Below are positions 22,774 through 34,052 of a stretch of DNA of 64,000 nucleotides, one piece after another. The notes beneath the pieces are model-generated. The model saw only the letters and a program-made list of their open reading frames with translations. It ran no database searches and was not told where the DNA came from. Every line of letters begins with the position of its first letter. The first letter of the stretch is position 1. Both the position numbers and the translations under genes were made by a program. The DNA is from Cephalotrichum gorgonifer (lineage: Eukaryota; Ascomycota; Sordariomycetes; Microascales; Microascaceae): positions 950,648 to 1,014,647 of the forward strand of contig ONZQ02000003.1 in NCBI GenBank assembly GCA_900312665.1, given 5' to 3'.

Positions 22774-25700
22774 TCAATGCAAGGTGTGGCCCCAGTTTCC
22801 ACTGAGACCGGGAGGGGGGGCGACGAGGCCCGGGGGCGCCGGAGTGTGGCGTCCGCTGACTGGGGGGTGAATGCCATTCCGCCCCTGCATTGAGCCCTGC
22901 GCAATACCATACAATGTCATCCCGTTGGTATGACCAGCCAAATCATTCTGAGAGTGGCCGAGAGGATACTCTCCCCCACTTACGGGACTTCCGATCATCA
23001 GACTTGGTCCAGAAGGGTGCGTGGTACCAATAGGGAGGGGAGGGCCCAGTCCCGCGGCAGGCCCTACATTCGGGGGCGAGCCAAAAGGCTGATCGCTTGC
23101 GTCCATAGGGCTCCCGGCTGTAGGCATCCCAGGGCTAAGTGGGTTGCCTACCCCGAGGAGATGTCCTGAAGCGATGGGGTAAGTGGGACTGAGTGGAGCA
23201 CCCGCATAGGGGACACCTCCGAAAGGAGCCGCACCCGGAAGTATGGCCCCGTTCTGGGAGAGGAATGGATAGGGCACGACAAAGGGATTGAGAAAGGGAG
23301 GGCTTCCAGCGCCAAGGCCGAGTCCACTCCCAGGCACAGGGTTCGAATGCTCCGGAGACTGGGATCCACCTTGGGCCCTAACATCTTGAAGTCCACGACT
23401 GGATCCCTGAACTTGCTTTCCGTTGGCGTATTGGGCCTGTGCCGCCTGCAGGGCCTGACCCTGCTGTTGGAGATTTTGAAGGTACTGCAGATACCCGAGA
23501 TAGTGAGCTTGATGCTGGGCCAAGGCACCACCGTTTTGGACTTGGACAGCCGCTGTATCTGTCGGCGGGGAGGGTCCTTTGATAATTCCATTCGAATCGG
23601 GTCGTCCGTCCTGAGTCTGGTCCTTCTCAGTTTTGATCCCAACGCCGTTCTCCTTCTCGCCTTGGTGCGGAAGTGGCAGACGGGTAAAGTTGCGTGCCTC
23701 ACGCGGTAGTACGCCGCCACCACCACGATGAGGCATCGACGCAAAGCGCTGCTGTTGGGTGGGGTTCGCAGCTGAGTTGGGCAATCGGGCCCTCTTTCGC
23801 TCGACTTTCATGCTCATACCACGAAGATGACTTCCGTTCTGTGAGGGTAAACCCACTGGTTAGAAATCTCAACTACACTCGTGAACTTCGCGTCGAGAAG
23901 GTGGAGAGTAAGAAAAGAAAAGAAGAAACTTACCAGACGATCCATGACCATCTCACAAACGTCCGCCCGATTAAACTCTATGAAAGCGTAGGCGGAATGG
24001 GGGCATCGGATAATCTCAACGCTCTTGACTGTATCTCCGACCTGCCCGAACACCTGACGCAACTCAGACTCGACTATGTTAGACGGAAGGTTTCCGCAAA
24101 AGACTGAGCGCCGGTCTCTGTCGTATCGATCCATGAATGACCCCCAGCGGGAAGCTGTGTCCGCAGGATTCGAGGTCTTATCGTCTGCGCCAGCCTTTGC
24201 ACCGTTGGTCCCATTCTGGTCAGTGACATCCTCATTGAGTTTCCGCCCAATACGGACCTGGGCCGCGGCTGTATTTTGTTGGCGACGCGTGATAGCAAAC
24301 TCGTCGAGAGGCTCCGCGACAAACTGAGAGCTGATGGTCTGTGGTACAAAGTCAGTTATCCTCACGTGTAGGTGGCGGCAACAGTCTCGCACTTACCCGA
24401 CGCAGATCTCGGGACTGATCCCACTGAGGAAACTCGACTCGGATACCAAAGTCAATTCCAAGAGCCTCAAGAATTGAGGCTTGGGCTATCTGGATACTGG
24501 CAGCTCCCAGGCCAGCAATAGCCTGTTGAACTTCAGCCACAGAGGTGGGTTTCCCATCTCCACGACGGACCAGCCAGAACCCTAGGGACCATGTCAGCTG
24601 AGCCCCAAGTGACCGTGCCCTCCTAGCGATTACTTACTTTTGCTGTTGGCTGGCTCCATGCGGCAGACCCGGTCAAGGATACGAGCACCTCGAGCTCCCT
24701 GGATAGCCGCACGAGCATCGCTTGCGTTCTGAAGGAAATGGGGGGTTAGTCTGGCTAATGGTGGCAGAGGGGTCCTAGTTACAGCTCACCGTGTACTGGA
24801 CAAAGGCGTATGGCATATTGTTAGCCTTCCGCTTGATCTTGATAAAGACCGTGCCATAGTGGCCGAACACAACAGTCAGAGCCTCGGCGAGTTTCTCATC
24901 GGGGGCGCTTTCAAGCAGACTTCGAGGAATCGTCGTTGGTTAGCATCTATTTTCTTTAACTAACGATCCATCCTATTGAATGGAACTACGCTGAAACTTA
25001 CTTGGCAACAAATATGCAAGCCTCAGAGGGATAGGCACGCTGGGGATCGAACGGCTCGTTTCGAGAGATTGTAGCACGTCCAGAGGTACCGCGATCAGTA
25101 TACTTTCCAACGGGACCGGTTCCTGGTATAAATGGTTAGAACCTCTGGCTGGCTGGCTTGATTATCAACCCTTGAGTCCGTCTTACCGCTGGATGCACCG
25201 GAATCAAAAGTGACCATCTTGGTCGGAGAAGGCAACTGCAGATCGTTTCGCTCCTTTCGCGAGATGACGGCATGGGAGGGAGTCATGGGAGGGTCATCGA
25301 GGAAGGACATGTTAGGCTTAGAAGAGTTACTGCTCAAGCTCAAGGAACTTGATAACAGGGCGTCAATTAGATACTGTCGGCTCCGGGTATCAGGGGACAC
25401 ATACCTGTCAATTTCCTGGAGCGGCTCCAAATCAGGCGTGGAGGCAGCACGGTGCTTGTAGGATGAGCCATTTGTATGGGTGTCGGACCCTGGTGCCATT
25501 TTCGTTGGGCTTATCCCATGGCCAAAGCCGTTTCCGTGGTAGAGCTCCGTATACAGCAGAGGAACAGTAGTTCCGCCTATGAGACGTGTTAGATATCCAA
25601 GGGCGGAGGCGGTGTGCGTCCGTTAAAACTTGACTGCTACCCCGTCACCACTCAACCTATTGCGGGGGTATGCCCCTCCCGGTTGGGATAGAAATTATAG

Positions 25701-25867
25701 GAAGGAGATAACGCACGAGTGGTATCAGAAGCAGTACGTCGCGGGCTTTGCGGACTTCCAGCGCATGCTTGGGCCAAATGCTCGATGAGCGCTCGCTGCC
25801 CTTCTCTGGATGTGGGCGTGAGAGGAGCAACCAATTCGGCACCCTGGCGAGCCGAAATGTGCGCCAT
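22774..25867 (-). CDS. Multi-RRM RNA-binding protein
   Basis: Encodes 826 residues in nine exons: 25717-25867, 25405-25576, 25187-25347, 25002-25122, 24790-24919, 24638-24728, 24397-24581, 23934-24338 and 22774-23838, with coherent phase throughout. Residues 1-160 are Ser/Thr/Pro-rich. A first RRM spans about 195-275 (ACIFVANLL as RNP2, NNMPYAFVQY as RNP1). A region at about 280-350 with GIRVEFPQWD may be a degenerate RRM. A clear RRM spans about 410-485 (SVFCGNLPSN as RNP2, SAYAFIEFNR as RNP1). The rest is Gln/Gly/Pro-rich and disordered. The layout resembles fungal mRNA-binding regulators, but I cannot name the orthologue. The start is the first ATG in frame; a TTG lies 15 bp upstream. Confidence 0.87.
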
Positions 25868-27767
25868 ATTGAGCGAGCTCAAGTTTCCAGTTAGTCGAGA
25901 GTCTAATATTCCTGATGTTAGCCGCGATAAACCGGGTTAGATGGACTTGAGGCTTTGGGGAATAGATCGTCGACTGAGAAGCGGCTACGAAGCCCATCTC
26001 TCAGATGGCGAATCGGAACGCAAGGGGAGGGATACGGACAGAAGTCGGTAAAGTTGGGTGATGACCGAATTGAGGATAGATGGAGGTTGACTCTAGTATC
26101 TATCACCACAGACTAGTGGTAGTAGAAACTGGAGGCAACTCGATACAGTTGAACGATATTGTCAAGCGATGCAGACGTGAGAGGAGAGAAAGGAAAAGGG
26201 ACGATGCCAAGAAGAGGTATCCTGGTGGAAATAGGTATCGGAGAAAGAGCCTGGGTAATAGATAGTAAGGGAATGAAGAATTGAAATAGGTAGGAAAGTG
26301 CTGAGGTTTCAAGAAAAGAACGGTGGTTTGTGGCGATGGCTAAGCAGCGGAGGTGAGGAGGCGGGGTGGGGAAATAGGAGGATGCATTGGAGAGGTAGGA
26401 GGAGTAAACAAACCACGGGTGAAAGGGAAGGAGGGGGGTTATTGTTAAAAAGGTAGGGGCGAGTGTTGGAGGTTTAGATACGAGTTCCTTCCTTGAAGGG
26501 AGGGTTAGTCTGGAAGTAGAAGCAGGCAGGAACCGGAGACCGTAGCTTCCCCCATAGGAGTATATCGAGATGCCAGTGTCTAATACACGTAAAATATGCC
26601 AGATGATTCAGGCAAGAATACATTGTATCTTCCAGCATACTCACAGGCCCCCATGGCGGTTCATCAGCCATTTAGAGAGAAGCCTGGTCCAGTCGGTGCC
26701 ATAGCCACCTAGTAATTTCGGTACGAAGTGATGGGTATCTACTAATAGTTTGTCCGGGCTTGCCCATTTCGAAATGGTAAGCCCAAACCTCCACAGTACG
26801 AAGGGGATGAGCTTCAAGAGTTGTGGATAACTCGTCAAAGGAGTGGATAATAAATCAGGAAGAGAGCTATATACCTTGGTTAAGAACGGTCATGTGGAGT
26901 TGAACAACCGAAGAGGTACAAGAGTAAGGCTTCCTGTTCCCCTTATTTCTCTTTGCTACATCGGCCGTTCTTTATGACAGACTGTGTAGTGTAGAGAGAA
27001 TGGAAGGCCAGGCAGGGTATGTTCGACAATGGAAGTGTAATCCAAGAAGGTAGTAGATCAGGGGATAGGGAAGTGGTAGGCGTAAGTAAATGAGCGCTCT
27101 AGTTACTCTGCATGACGCCAACTTCCACAGATATTTGAATCGAGGACATGGCACACAAATGCGACTAGGGTGGGAACTTCACATGTTTGGCTCTGAGGTC
27201 TCCTTTTCATCACCCAGGTTTGGACACTTCGAGGCTCGGACCTGAGTCCATTCGGAGAGATGGTAAGCTTGACAACCCTTTTGGAGTCTTGCGACTTACA
27301 CGGGTGTGCCTTCCTTTCAAGCCAAGGCTATTACGCGAGACTTAATATTTGCTTCTGGAAGCGATTCTATCTGACAGGATGGCCATTTTATACCAGTTTT
27401 CTAGCGGAATACGGTCAATCCAAACTACCGGAAGAGTTTCTTGAGAACGCTGCTCTTGCTGGGCATCTCCTGTTGCGTTGGGGTGAGGTTGTCCGATATA
27501 TCACGTGATCACATGTCAACCCACTACTCGTACCAGCTAAGGAACCCACCTGAGCGCGGTCTTGCATTTTCAAGCACCTCTGGAAAGGACGAGCACTTTG
27601 CGAAACACCACACTCGCCCCGGGAAGCCCATTTTTTTTTTTGCTTTTCCGACCTGGTCCTACGTATAGGGCTAAAGATGGCCTAGGAAGTACAGTGGGGA
27701 GGAGCTTCGTTGTCTTTGCGCGTCACATATCTAGCTCGTTCTCCGGCTACCCTCCGTCATCGCCACC
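25868..27767. other. 1.9 kb intergenic between divergent genes
   Basis: Probable long 5' leader and promoter of the RRM gene (purine-rich, GGAGG/AGGAAG words at 26160-26470) and promoter of CIA30 on the right. Short frames on both strands lack any family pattern. A CACGTG is present near 27500. Confidence 0.4.
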
Positions 27768-28697
27768 ATGAGGCCGACCCCATTCCTCTCCAAGGGGATT
27801 TTGGGGAGGAGTATCGACGAGTTAAAGCGGGCCACCCATATTGGTACGTCGCGAGCAGCTCCTAAGATGCGCCCACCCCTCACCAGGCGAGGTCCTTTCG
27901 GCCTAGGCTAACCTTCAAACGGTATTCCAGTGGCCAATCTCGAAGCGATCCGCGGCCCCCAAGGCCCTTATGTCCTCCACACTTTCAATGACCCAGCGTC
28001 AGTGGAGGAATGCAAAGTAATGTCCGACGCCGAAATAAGCGGCTTCTCCCAGAGCCACCTCGACTGGCACCCGGCCTCCCCCGGGAACCCCCCGCCCGCG
28101 AACTCCGCGTCGTCCTCGACGGCAGAAGCGCCCGAGCCACCGGCCGGCTACGCCCGCTTCCACGGTGTCATCTCCACCGAGCTCCCCAAGTCCCGCCCGG
28201 AGATCCAGCGGACGGGCTACGCGGCCTTCCGCACCCCCGACCGCAAGCGCACCCTCTTCTCGCGCGGCCTCTGGGACATAGACCCCTACACCTACCTCGC
28301 CCTCCGCCTAAAGTCCGACGGCCGGAGCTACTTCATCAACGTGCAGACGGAGTCCATCGTCCCCACGGACCTGCACCAGCACCGCCTGTTCGCGAAGCGG
28401 CCGGGCGAGTGGGAGACGGTGCTGATCAAGTGGAATGACTTCGTCCGGACAAACCACGGCATGCCGATCGAGCCGCAGACGGAGCTTCTGAGACAGAAGG
28501 TGAACAGCGTGGGCGTGGGTTTGACGGATAGGGTCCCAGGCCCGTTCGAGCTTTGTATAGAGAGGATATGGACGACGAATGATGCGTCCGAGGCGGAAGT
28601 TGATAATCGCCCCGAAGGCGCCTCGTTTGCGGTTGGGGGTTTGAAAAAGCGGTCGGGGGAGAATGTCGCGTGGAACGCGAGAGGTGGGAAGAAGTGA
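27768..28697 (+). CDS. cia30: Complex I intermediate-associated protein CIA30 (NDUFAF1)
   Basis: Encodes 280 residues in two exons, 27768-27843 and 27931-28697. CIA30 is a matrix chaperone for assembly of NADH:ubiquinone oxidoreductase, first defined in Neurospora. The domain starts at GPYVLHTFNDPASVEECKV and includes SQSHLDWHP, GYARFHGVIST, GYAAFRTP, LFSRGLWDIDPYTYLALRLK and FELCIERIW. The splice joins ATHI to VANLEAIRG. The ATG has a CCACCATG context. The mature N terminus is preceded by only about 25 residues with weak presequence character. It converges on the ketopantoate-reductase-like gene. Confidence 0.93.
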
Positions 28698-29120
28698 AGC
28701 CAGATACAACGGGCGTAGTGGGTGGCCTGGATAACGGAGGCGGAAGATACCACAGTGTACTATACGGCTGTAAATAACGTACTCGCAAAGATAGAGCAAA
28801 CATATGATCGATATATCTCATATTACAAACTTCATGTCCTATCATTTAATCCCTGCCAGCGGACAACCAGCATGGAACTGCCCTTATAATCCCGAGTATG
28901 TCCAGGGGTGGCGGCGATATCAAGACAACACTCCGTGAACCCAATAAAGACCGGCCAGGAAACCTTGCGCATCGTTACTATACAATTAAGTCTTGTCTAT
29001 GGAAACCATTGATACCACCGTTGTCCCTGACTACCCGTCGTCTAAATATATACACTCGAGTAGAAAATCCTTTACTATACAACCGAGGATACGAAACTCC
29101 TCCCTCCGTGCCCACCCGAA
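28698..29120. other. Shared 3' flank of convergent genes
   Basis: 423 bp between two 3' ends, A/T-richer than the coding DNA, with no supported exon. Confidence 0.5.
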
Positions 29121-30740
29121 CTAGTACAGATCTCTATGCGGTCGCGACGTGATCTCGAAAGGAACCATCTCGTCCAACTCCTTCATGCGCATGCCCTGCC
29201 TCGCCTTGATCATGGCGACGACCATCTCGTTGTACGGACACTCAACGCCCAGCGCCTTGCCCCTCCTGATAAAGTACCCGTTGAACGAGTCGATGTCGAC
29301 CTTCCTGCCCTGCGAGATCGTGGCCGCCATCCGGCTTGGAGTCGGCTTCATCGACCTCAGCTTCGCAAAGCACACCTTCCGCAGCGTCTCCCGCTCCACC
29401 ATGCTGCGGAGCAGCGGCGACTGGTGGAGCTCCGGCAGGGCGGCGACGACTCGCTGGATCTCGTCCAGCAGCATCACCATCAGGCTCATACCCCACTTGA
29501 TCTTCGCGATCTCGTCGTACCGGCAGCCCACCACGACGGAGACGGGGTCAACGACGGCGGTGAATACCATGGCCTGGAATTTTATGTGCAGCCACTTGTG
29601 GAAAGGCGTGACTTGGGCGTTTAGGCGGCGGGATGTCTTAAGTGTGTCGATAAGGGCCGATGCGAACAGCGATTCCGAGTGAGACTTCGATGAAGCGGTG
29701 TCGATGGGGACGAGCCGTGTTCGTAGATTAGGGTCCACATGTATCAGACCCGCAGCCTCCGGAGCGAAATCTATCTCGTCAACAGGGGTACGCCTCGGGG
29801 CCCGGTCCTGTATCAGCCGTCGAGGATCTAGGTCACCCAGAACGTATTCGGGAGTGGCATCCTTGCCCTGGTTGAAGACGGTCTCGTTGAGCTCCTCCGC
29901 GACGCCTAATCCTTCGTGCATAAGGCATAGCGCCGTCTGGTCGGTAATTCTGTGCTTTATCCTGCCGATCCGGCGCACGGCGTCGACGGCGGGGCCGGTT
30001 GTGATGAGGTTACTGATGTGGGTATCTGAGGTCGCTGGTGGTTCCTTCTTCTCCATGGCATCGGCCGACTGAGGGGTCTTTCCATCACTTCTGGGGTTGA
30101 CTTCGACATCGACCATCCTGCCTTCTGAGGATTTTAGGAGTGTGACAGAGTCGTAGAGAGGCTGCAGTTCCATGGCTAGGAACCGTGCTTTCGAGTCATT
30201 GCCTAATATGTGGACAGTCCGAGGGAGTCTAGGCGCATCGGGTGACTTTTCTGCAACGACAGGATACGACGGGGTATCGCTAGACGATCGACTCTCCCGA
30301 GGAGCCCACGTTCCATGGGCGCCTACGCCCCAGAATAGCGGCGAGGGCTCAGCGTCCGCAGCCCCCTTGGAGTACAAGGGATAGGCATTCGATCGGGGTG
30401 ATCGGGGAGGTCGAGTGAGGAGTGGCGGTGCCTTGTCCCGTTGGTAGTTGTGAGACTGAGCTTGTGAGCGCGCGTCCGTAGTATCGGTGATGTCCCTGCG
30501 CGTGGAGGGTGTTGTCGCTGTCGTATGCAAGGGTATGGGAGATGAGGTTCCAATGGCCACCCGGCCCACCGATGTGCTACCGTGGAGGCATCGTTGTAGT
30601 ATGTGTGGTATCCGAGCTGTTGCTCGGCGTTCTACTAGGATGCCGGCCACAGTGAAGGTGGGAGGAACTGGGAGGTGGGTTGATGGTGGCCGGTAAGACC
30701 ACGGGCGGAGGTTCGACAATCGCGAGGGGAAGGTCCACAA
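29121..30740 (-). CDS. Ketopantoate reductase (ApbA/PanE)-like protein, 5' end unresolved
   Basis: An open frame of 539 codons. The C-terminal half fits the ApbA/PanE C-terminal domain: RITDQTALCLMHEGLGVAEELN, FHKWLHIKFQAMVFTAVVDPVSVV, then MAATISQGRKVDIDSFNGYFIRRGK and LGVECPYNEMVVAMIKA. The Rossmann strand near residue 180 reads VHILGNDSKARFLA and lacks the usual GxGxxG, so NADPH binding is doubtful. The first about 110 residues are Arg/Ser-rich with RATARIPHILQRCLHGSTS, presequence-like. No ATG occurs before residue about 190, so a 5' exon upstream of 30740 is probably missing; I could not fix it. The given start is only the limit of the open frame. It may be a mitochondrial paralogue without reductase activity. 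Confidence 0.7.
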   Translation of the reverse strand: MWTFPSRLSNLRPWSYRPPSTHLPVPPTFTVAGILVERRATARIPHILQRCLHGSTSVGRVAIGTSSPIPLHTTATTPSTRRDITDTTDARSQAQSHNYQRDKAPPLLTRPPRSPRSNAYPLYSKGAADAEPSPLFWGVGAHGTWAPRESRSSSDTPSYPVVAEKSPDAPRLPRTVHILGNDSKARFLAMELQPLYDSVTLLKSSEGRMVDVEVNPRSDGKTPQSADAMEKKEPPATSDTHISNLITTGPAVDAVRRIGRIKHRITDQTALCLMHEGLGVAEELNETVFNQGKDATPEYVLGDLDPRRLIQDRAPRRTPVDEIDFAPEAAGLIHVDPNLRTRLVPIDTASSKSHSESLFASALIDTLKTSRRLNAQVTPFHKWLHIKFQAMVFTAVVDPVSVVVGCRYDEIAKIKWGMSLMVMLLDEIQRVVAALPELHQSPLLRSMVERETLRKVCFAKLRSMKPTPSRMAATISQGRKVDIDSFNGYFIRRGKALGVECPYNEMVVAMIKARQGMRMKELDEMVPFEITSRPHRDLY

Positions 30741-31148
30741 GTGGCGGCTATGAGGAATGTCGTAGGTAATGGAACCTGTTCGTCGGCCACATCACATCTA
30801 TTGTCGTGATGCGCTTGTCCCACGTCTGGAGGTCAGATATTGATCGTGGACGTCGTCGGGTGGATTCGGCATTTTTCTTGGAGTGGCGCGCTCGGATTTT
30901 ACGAGTGATAATAGCTGGCGACCGATAGCGAATAATTTCGATTGGCGCCACACCCCGTTATATGCTAGTTTCAAGAGTGTGGCCCATCCTCGCATATATG
31001 CATATCCAACCCAGCAGAAAACTTAGCTGTGGCAAATGCCGTTTTGAACTTTATGCCGGAGCACCTGGAACGGAACACATCTGCGGCACGCACTTGAGAA
31101 TCCTTTCCATCTCAACGCAGGAGGCATTTTCCAACGGCCTGCCTCAAG
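30741..31148. other. Short divergent intergenic region, may contain a missing 5' exon
   Basis: 408 bp between the ketopantoate-reductase-like frame and Lrp1. Minus-strand frames with ATGs near 30870 and 30975 could supply the missing 5' exon, but no donor/acceptor pair gave the right phase. On the plus strand it should hold the Lrp1 promoter. Confidence 0.4.
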
Positions 31149-31813
31149 ATGTCCGTACAAGATGTCACTCCAGAGCTTGACAGGCTCGAAGCCCAGCTTG
31201 ACAATTTAGAGGCGTGCCTAGAGCCTCTCCTAGAACACGTCTCTGGCAGTGCATCACAGCTTCCGCTCGTCGACAGGGCGAAACTCTACACACTAACAAA
31301 CTATGCCCTGGAAAGTCTTCTATTCTGTGAGTCTTCTCGCCTAGCACACTCATGAGCACCCAAGAACTTGATTGCTGACCAAATCTTAGCGGGATTGAGA
31401 CTCCAGGGGGCGGAGGCTCTCACTCACCCGGTCTTTACGACGGAGCTCAAGCGGGTGAAGCAGTACTTTGCCAAGATTGAAGCGGCTGAGAACCCGGTCG
31501 AACCCAGGACAAACATGAGCCTGAACACCGAAGCTGCGGTCCGCGTCATCAAGGCGGGCTTGGTATGTCTTGCTTTCCCCTGAGAGTCTAAGCCGGAGAC
31601 GAAAAGCTAACGAGGTCTACGTAGTCTGATGACCAGATCTTGAAGAACAAGCTGGCGGAGCAGGCAGCCAAGGAGAGGGCGAAGGCATTTCTTAAGAACA
31701 TAGGCAAGAGGCGACCTGATGCTGCTCCAGGAAGCAGCGAAAGCTCCCCGGCTCCACCTCCTAGTGGGGACTCAGGACAGAGCAAACGCCGTAAGCGGAA
31801 CTCTGAGAAGTAG
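31149..31813 (+). CDS. LRP1: Exosome cofactor Lrp1/Rrp47 (C1D family)
   Basis: Encodes 179 residues in three exons: 31149-31326, 31390-31562 and 31625-31813. C1D/Rrp47 proteins bind the nuclear exosome nuclease Rrp6 and assist 3' maturation of rRNA and snoRNA. The Sas10/C1D domain spans about residues 5-118, with LDRLEAQLDNLEACLEPLL, LPLVDRAKLYTLTNYALESLLFS, HPVFTTELKRVKQYFAKI and NMSLNTEAAVRVIKAGL. A lysine-rich tail (KNKLAEQAAKERAKAFLKNI) ends SKRRKRNSEK, a likely nuclear localisation signal. Length and domain order are normal. Confidence 0.93.
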
Positions 31814-32726
31814 ACCTCTGGTCATCTTGAAGTAAGGGCCGCGGAACTTGGGATTTTGGGAGGGAGTATAACCCCCGTGGGATCTCGTGGATACCGTGGC
31901 AGCTCCAGGTAATTATTTCTACGGCAGGACTCCAAGTAGGGGGTGGTCGCTTCGGGTTAGATGCGAGGACGACCCTATTACTATCATGATACCCGATTTG
32001 AGGTTGCAGCAGATCATGTGTGTTTTTCAGGTCACAGAAGATGCAAAACACGCAAGTACATAAAGCTCAACCTTGGTTGCAAGCTTTATGCTTGTTCGTG
32101 AAGCGGCATCTTGAAGGAGAGGAAGCAGAGTGGGACATCGGCGACCTTGAATATCTCATGGCTGGCTCCACAATCGCTGTATTGCTAAAGAAAAAATATC
32201 GTTGTAACCATTAAAAAAATACCACCCCTAAAATATGTTTATTTCCGCTCGTCCCTATTGGTCATCTCCACTCGAGACGGAAACGGAGCAGCTTACATCT
32301 CAGCCCAACAATCGCGTGGAGTCACCAAATGCTTCGATGTTCACCAGTGCCTCCCTCCCTAAGCAAACTCGAACACCTCGGCTCTCAAATGACAGCACGA
32401 CAACAGGCATGGCAATGACGAGGAGGCCGATTTGACATACAGACAGGATCTGGGCAAAACATCTAAAACAGAATGCGACCACCCCATGTAGCTTCAAAGC
32501 CCTCCGAGGTATAAGCATCCCCTGGGCTCGCAGGTTAGGGCTGTCTGTCACATCAGCCACCGTACACAGGACATGGGGGGAAAGGGATGCCTCCCCATCA
32601 TGGGCTGCTACACCAGGACTCCAGCAGTGGTGATGGTGAGTCGTGCTAGGCATTCAATGAAGACAACGATGAGGATGATGGGACGATTGTTCTTGTGCTG
32701 CATGTGGGAACGCAAGGTAAAGCCCT
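31814..32726. other. Intergenic between convergent genes
   Basis: 913 bp of shared 3' flank. A/T-rich segment at 32186-32240. No supported exon on either strand. Confidence 0.45.
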
Positions 32727-33715
32727 TTATCCACACGTCTCATCCAGGACTTTCCAAATAGCTCCCTGGCTGACGGCACACCGTCCTTGACCATCGGGCG
32801 TGCATCCTTTCTCAAGTGCCAGTGCAATAGCATCCAGTTTTTCTTCAGACACCGCGAAGCGCATTAACATCTCATAAGCCTTGTTACACTCAACACCTTT
32901 CCCCATTCCGCCAGTCTGCGGAGCCGCATCAGGAGCGGACATTGCAGGAATCTGGGTTAAGTCTGCACTGGGATTCTCCAAAAGATGTGATAGAAGTTTG
33001 CAACGCGGCTTTGTTCTCGCTCCCGGCGAGGCATTCTCTGGTGGAGAAGGGGCTGATGGGCAGGGTTGATCCGATTGGGACGGAGGGGCCTGACCAGTGG
33101 GTGGTGCCTGGCATGTCTCAGTCTGCTCTTGGCTTGAATAGGATAACGTCCTACCCTCTATATCCTCCTGGCGAAGGAGACTGTTGGGAGGGTGTGTAGG
33201 GGCTGGTGGACCGGGAGGCTGCGTAATAGTGGCAGCGCCTGTTTTGTTGCCCTCTCCCGAGGCACCCTCTCGATTACGGCGAGCAGCCGCGAGGTCCCTC
33301 GCCTTCCTCTCGCATACTTGCTGCCGGTCATAATTATCGTGGCCTCGCCCGTTTGAATAGCTACCAGACTCCACCCAAGCGCTGATTTCTAGCTGGCTGA
33401 AGCCAGCCAGATTCAGCAACTCCCGAAGTCTGGCATTCTCCCGCATGACTTGCTGAGATGCAAGCTGCACCTCCTTAGTAGCTTGTATTCCATGCTCTCG
33501 CGACTCCGCTAGCCTTCGCTCGAGATCGGATAGATATTCCTTGCGGCGGGCGCGATACCGGCGTTTGTTCTCAGTGAGTCTTGACGTACGTGCCGCCGCC
33601 GTAGCCTAGCCAGAGGCAGGTTAGCATGACGGATGGAGATCGAGCGTTCTAGTGACTCGCTGTCTTCGAGATGTAGTTGATGAAAGAGACTTGCCTGACT
33701 TTGGGCTGGGGGCAT
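32727..33715 (-). CDS. bZIP-domain protein with a GC-AG first intron
   Basis: Encodes 299 residues in two exons, 33695-33715 (21 bp) and 32727-33605. Exon 1 gives MPPAQSQ and exon 2 opens directly on a basic region (TSRLTENKRRYRARRKEYLS) with leucine-zipper spacing after it (LERRLAESREHGIQATKEVQLASQQVMRENARLRELLNLAGF). The intron donor is CAG|GCAAGT, the consensus for GC-AG introns, with a GCTAAC branch point just before the acceptor CTAG. Reading through instead gives an unrelated frame that destroys the basic region. The rest is Pro/Gln/Ser-rich with a C-terminal helix around YEMLMRFAVSEEKLDAIALALEKG. Probable nuclear transcription factor of the short fungal bZIP type; targets unknown. Confidence 0.8.
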
Positions 33716-34036
33716 GGTGGCTATGTGGGACACGGTCGGTGTTGCGGTCTAATATATGACATCGCATGAGCTCGGGGGCGGCCGACTGCCAAGGCGAGGA
33801 GGTGGGGGAGATGATGACAAATATTACAAGCTGAACCACTGGAGGTCACCCAATATAGCGAGGAAAAAGTATTACTCGCCGCTATACTTGTATGGAACCC
33901 CCGCTGGAGATCAACAGACAGGGGTCTGCATGCGGCAAGAGGCGCTGGACACCTTTACGCAAACACACGCATGAAGTTAGTTCCGACCAGGATCACCAAC
34001 TTTAGAAATTCACAACAATTTGATTATAATTAATAA

Positions 34037-34052
34037 ATATATATATATATAT
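34037..34052. repeat. AT dinucleotide microsatellite
   Basis: Eight tandem AT units inside a strongly A/T-rich island of about 75 bp in otherwise mixed-composition intergenic DNA. Confidence 0.8.

Noticed and set aside
22774..23856. Start of the RRM C-terminal exon as an independent gene from 23856
   Set aside because: The extra 5' codons lie in an intron; a CACAG acceptor and phase join the exon to the upstream RRM, restoring a complete domain.
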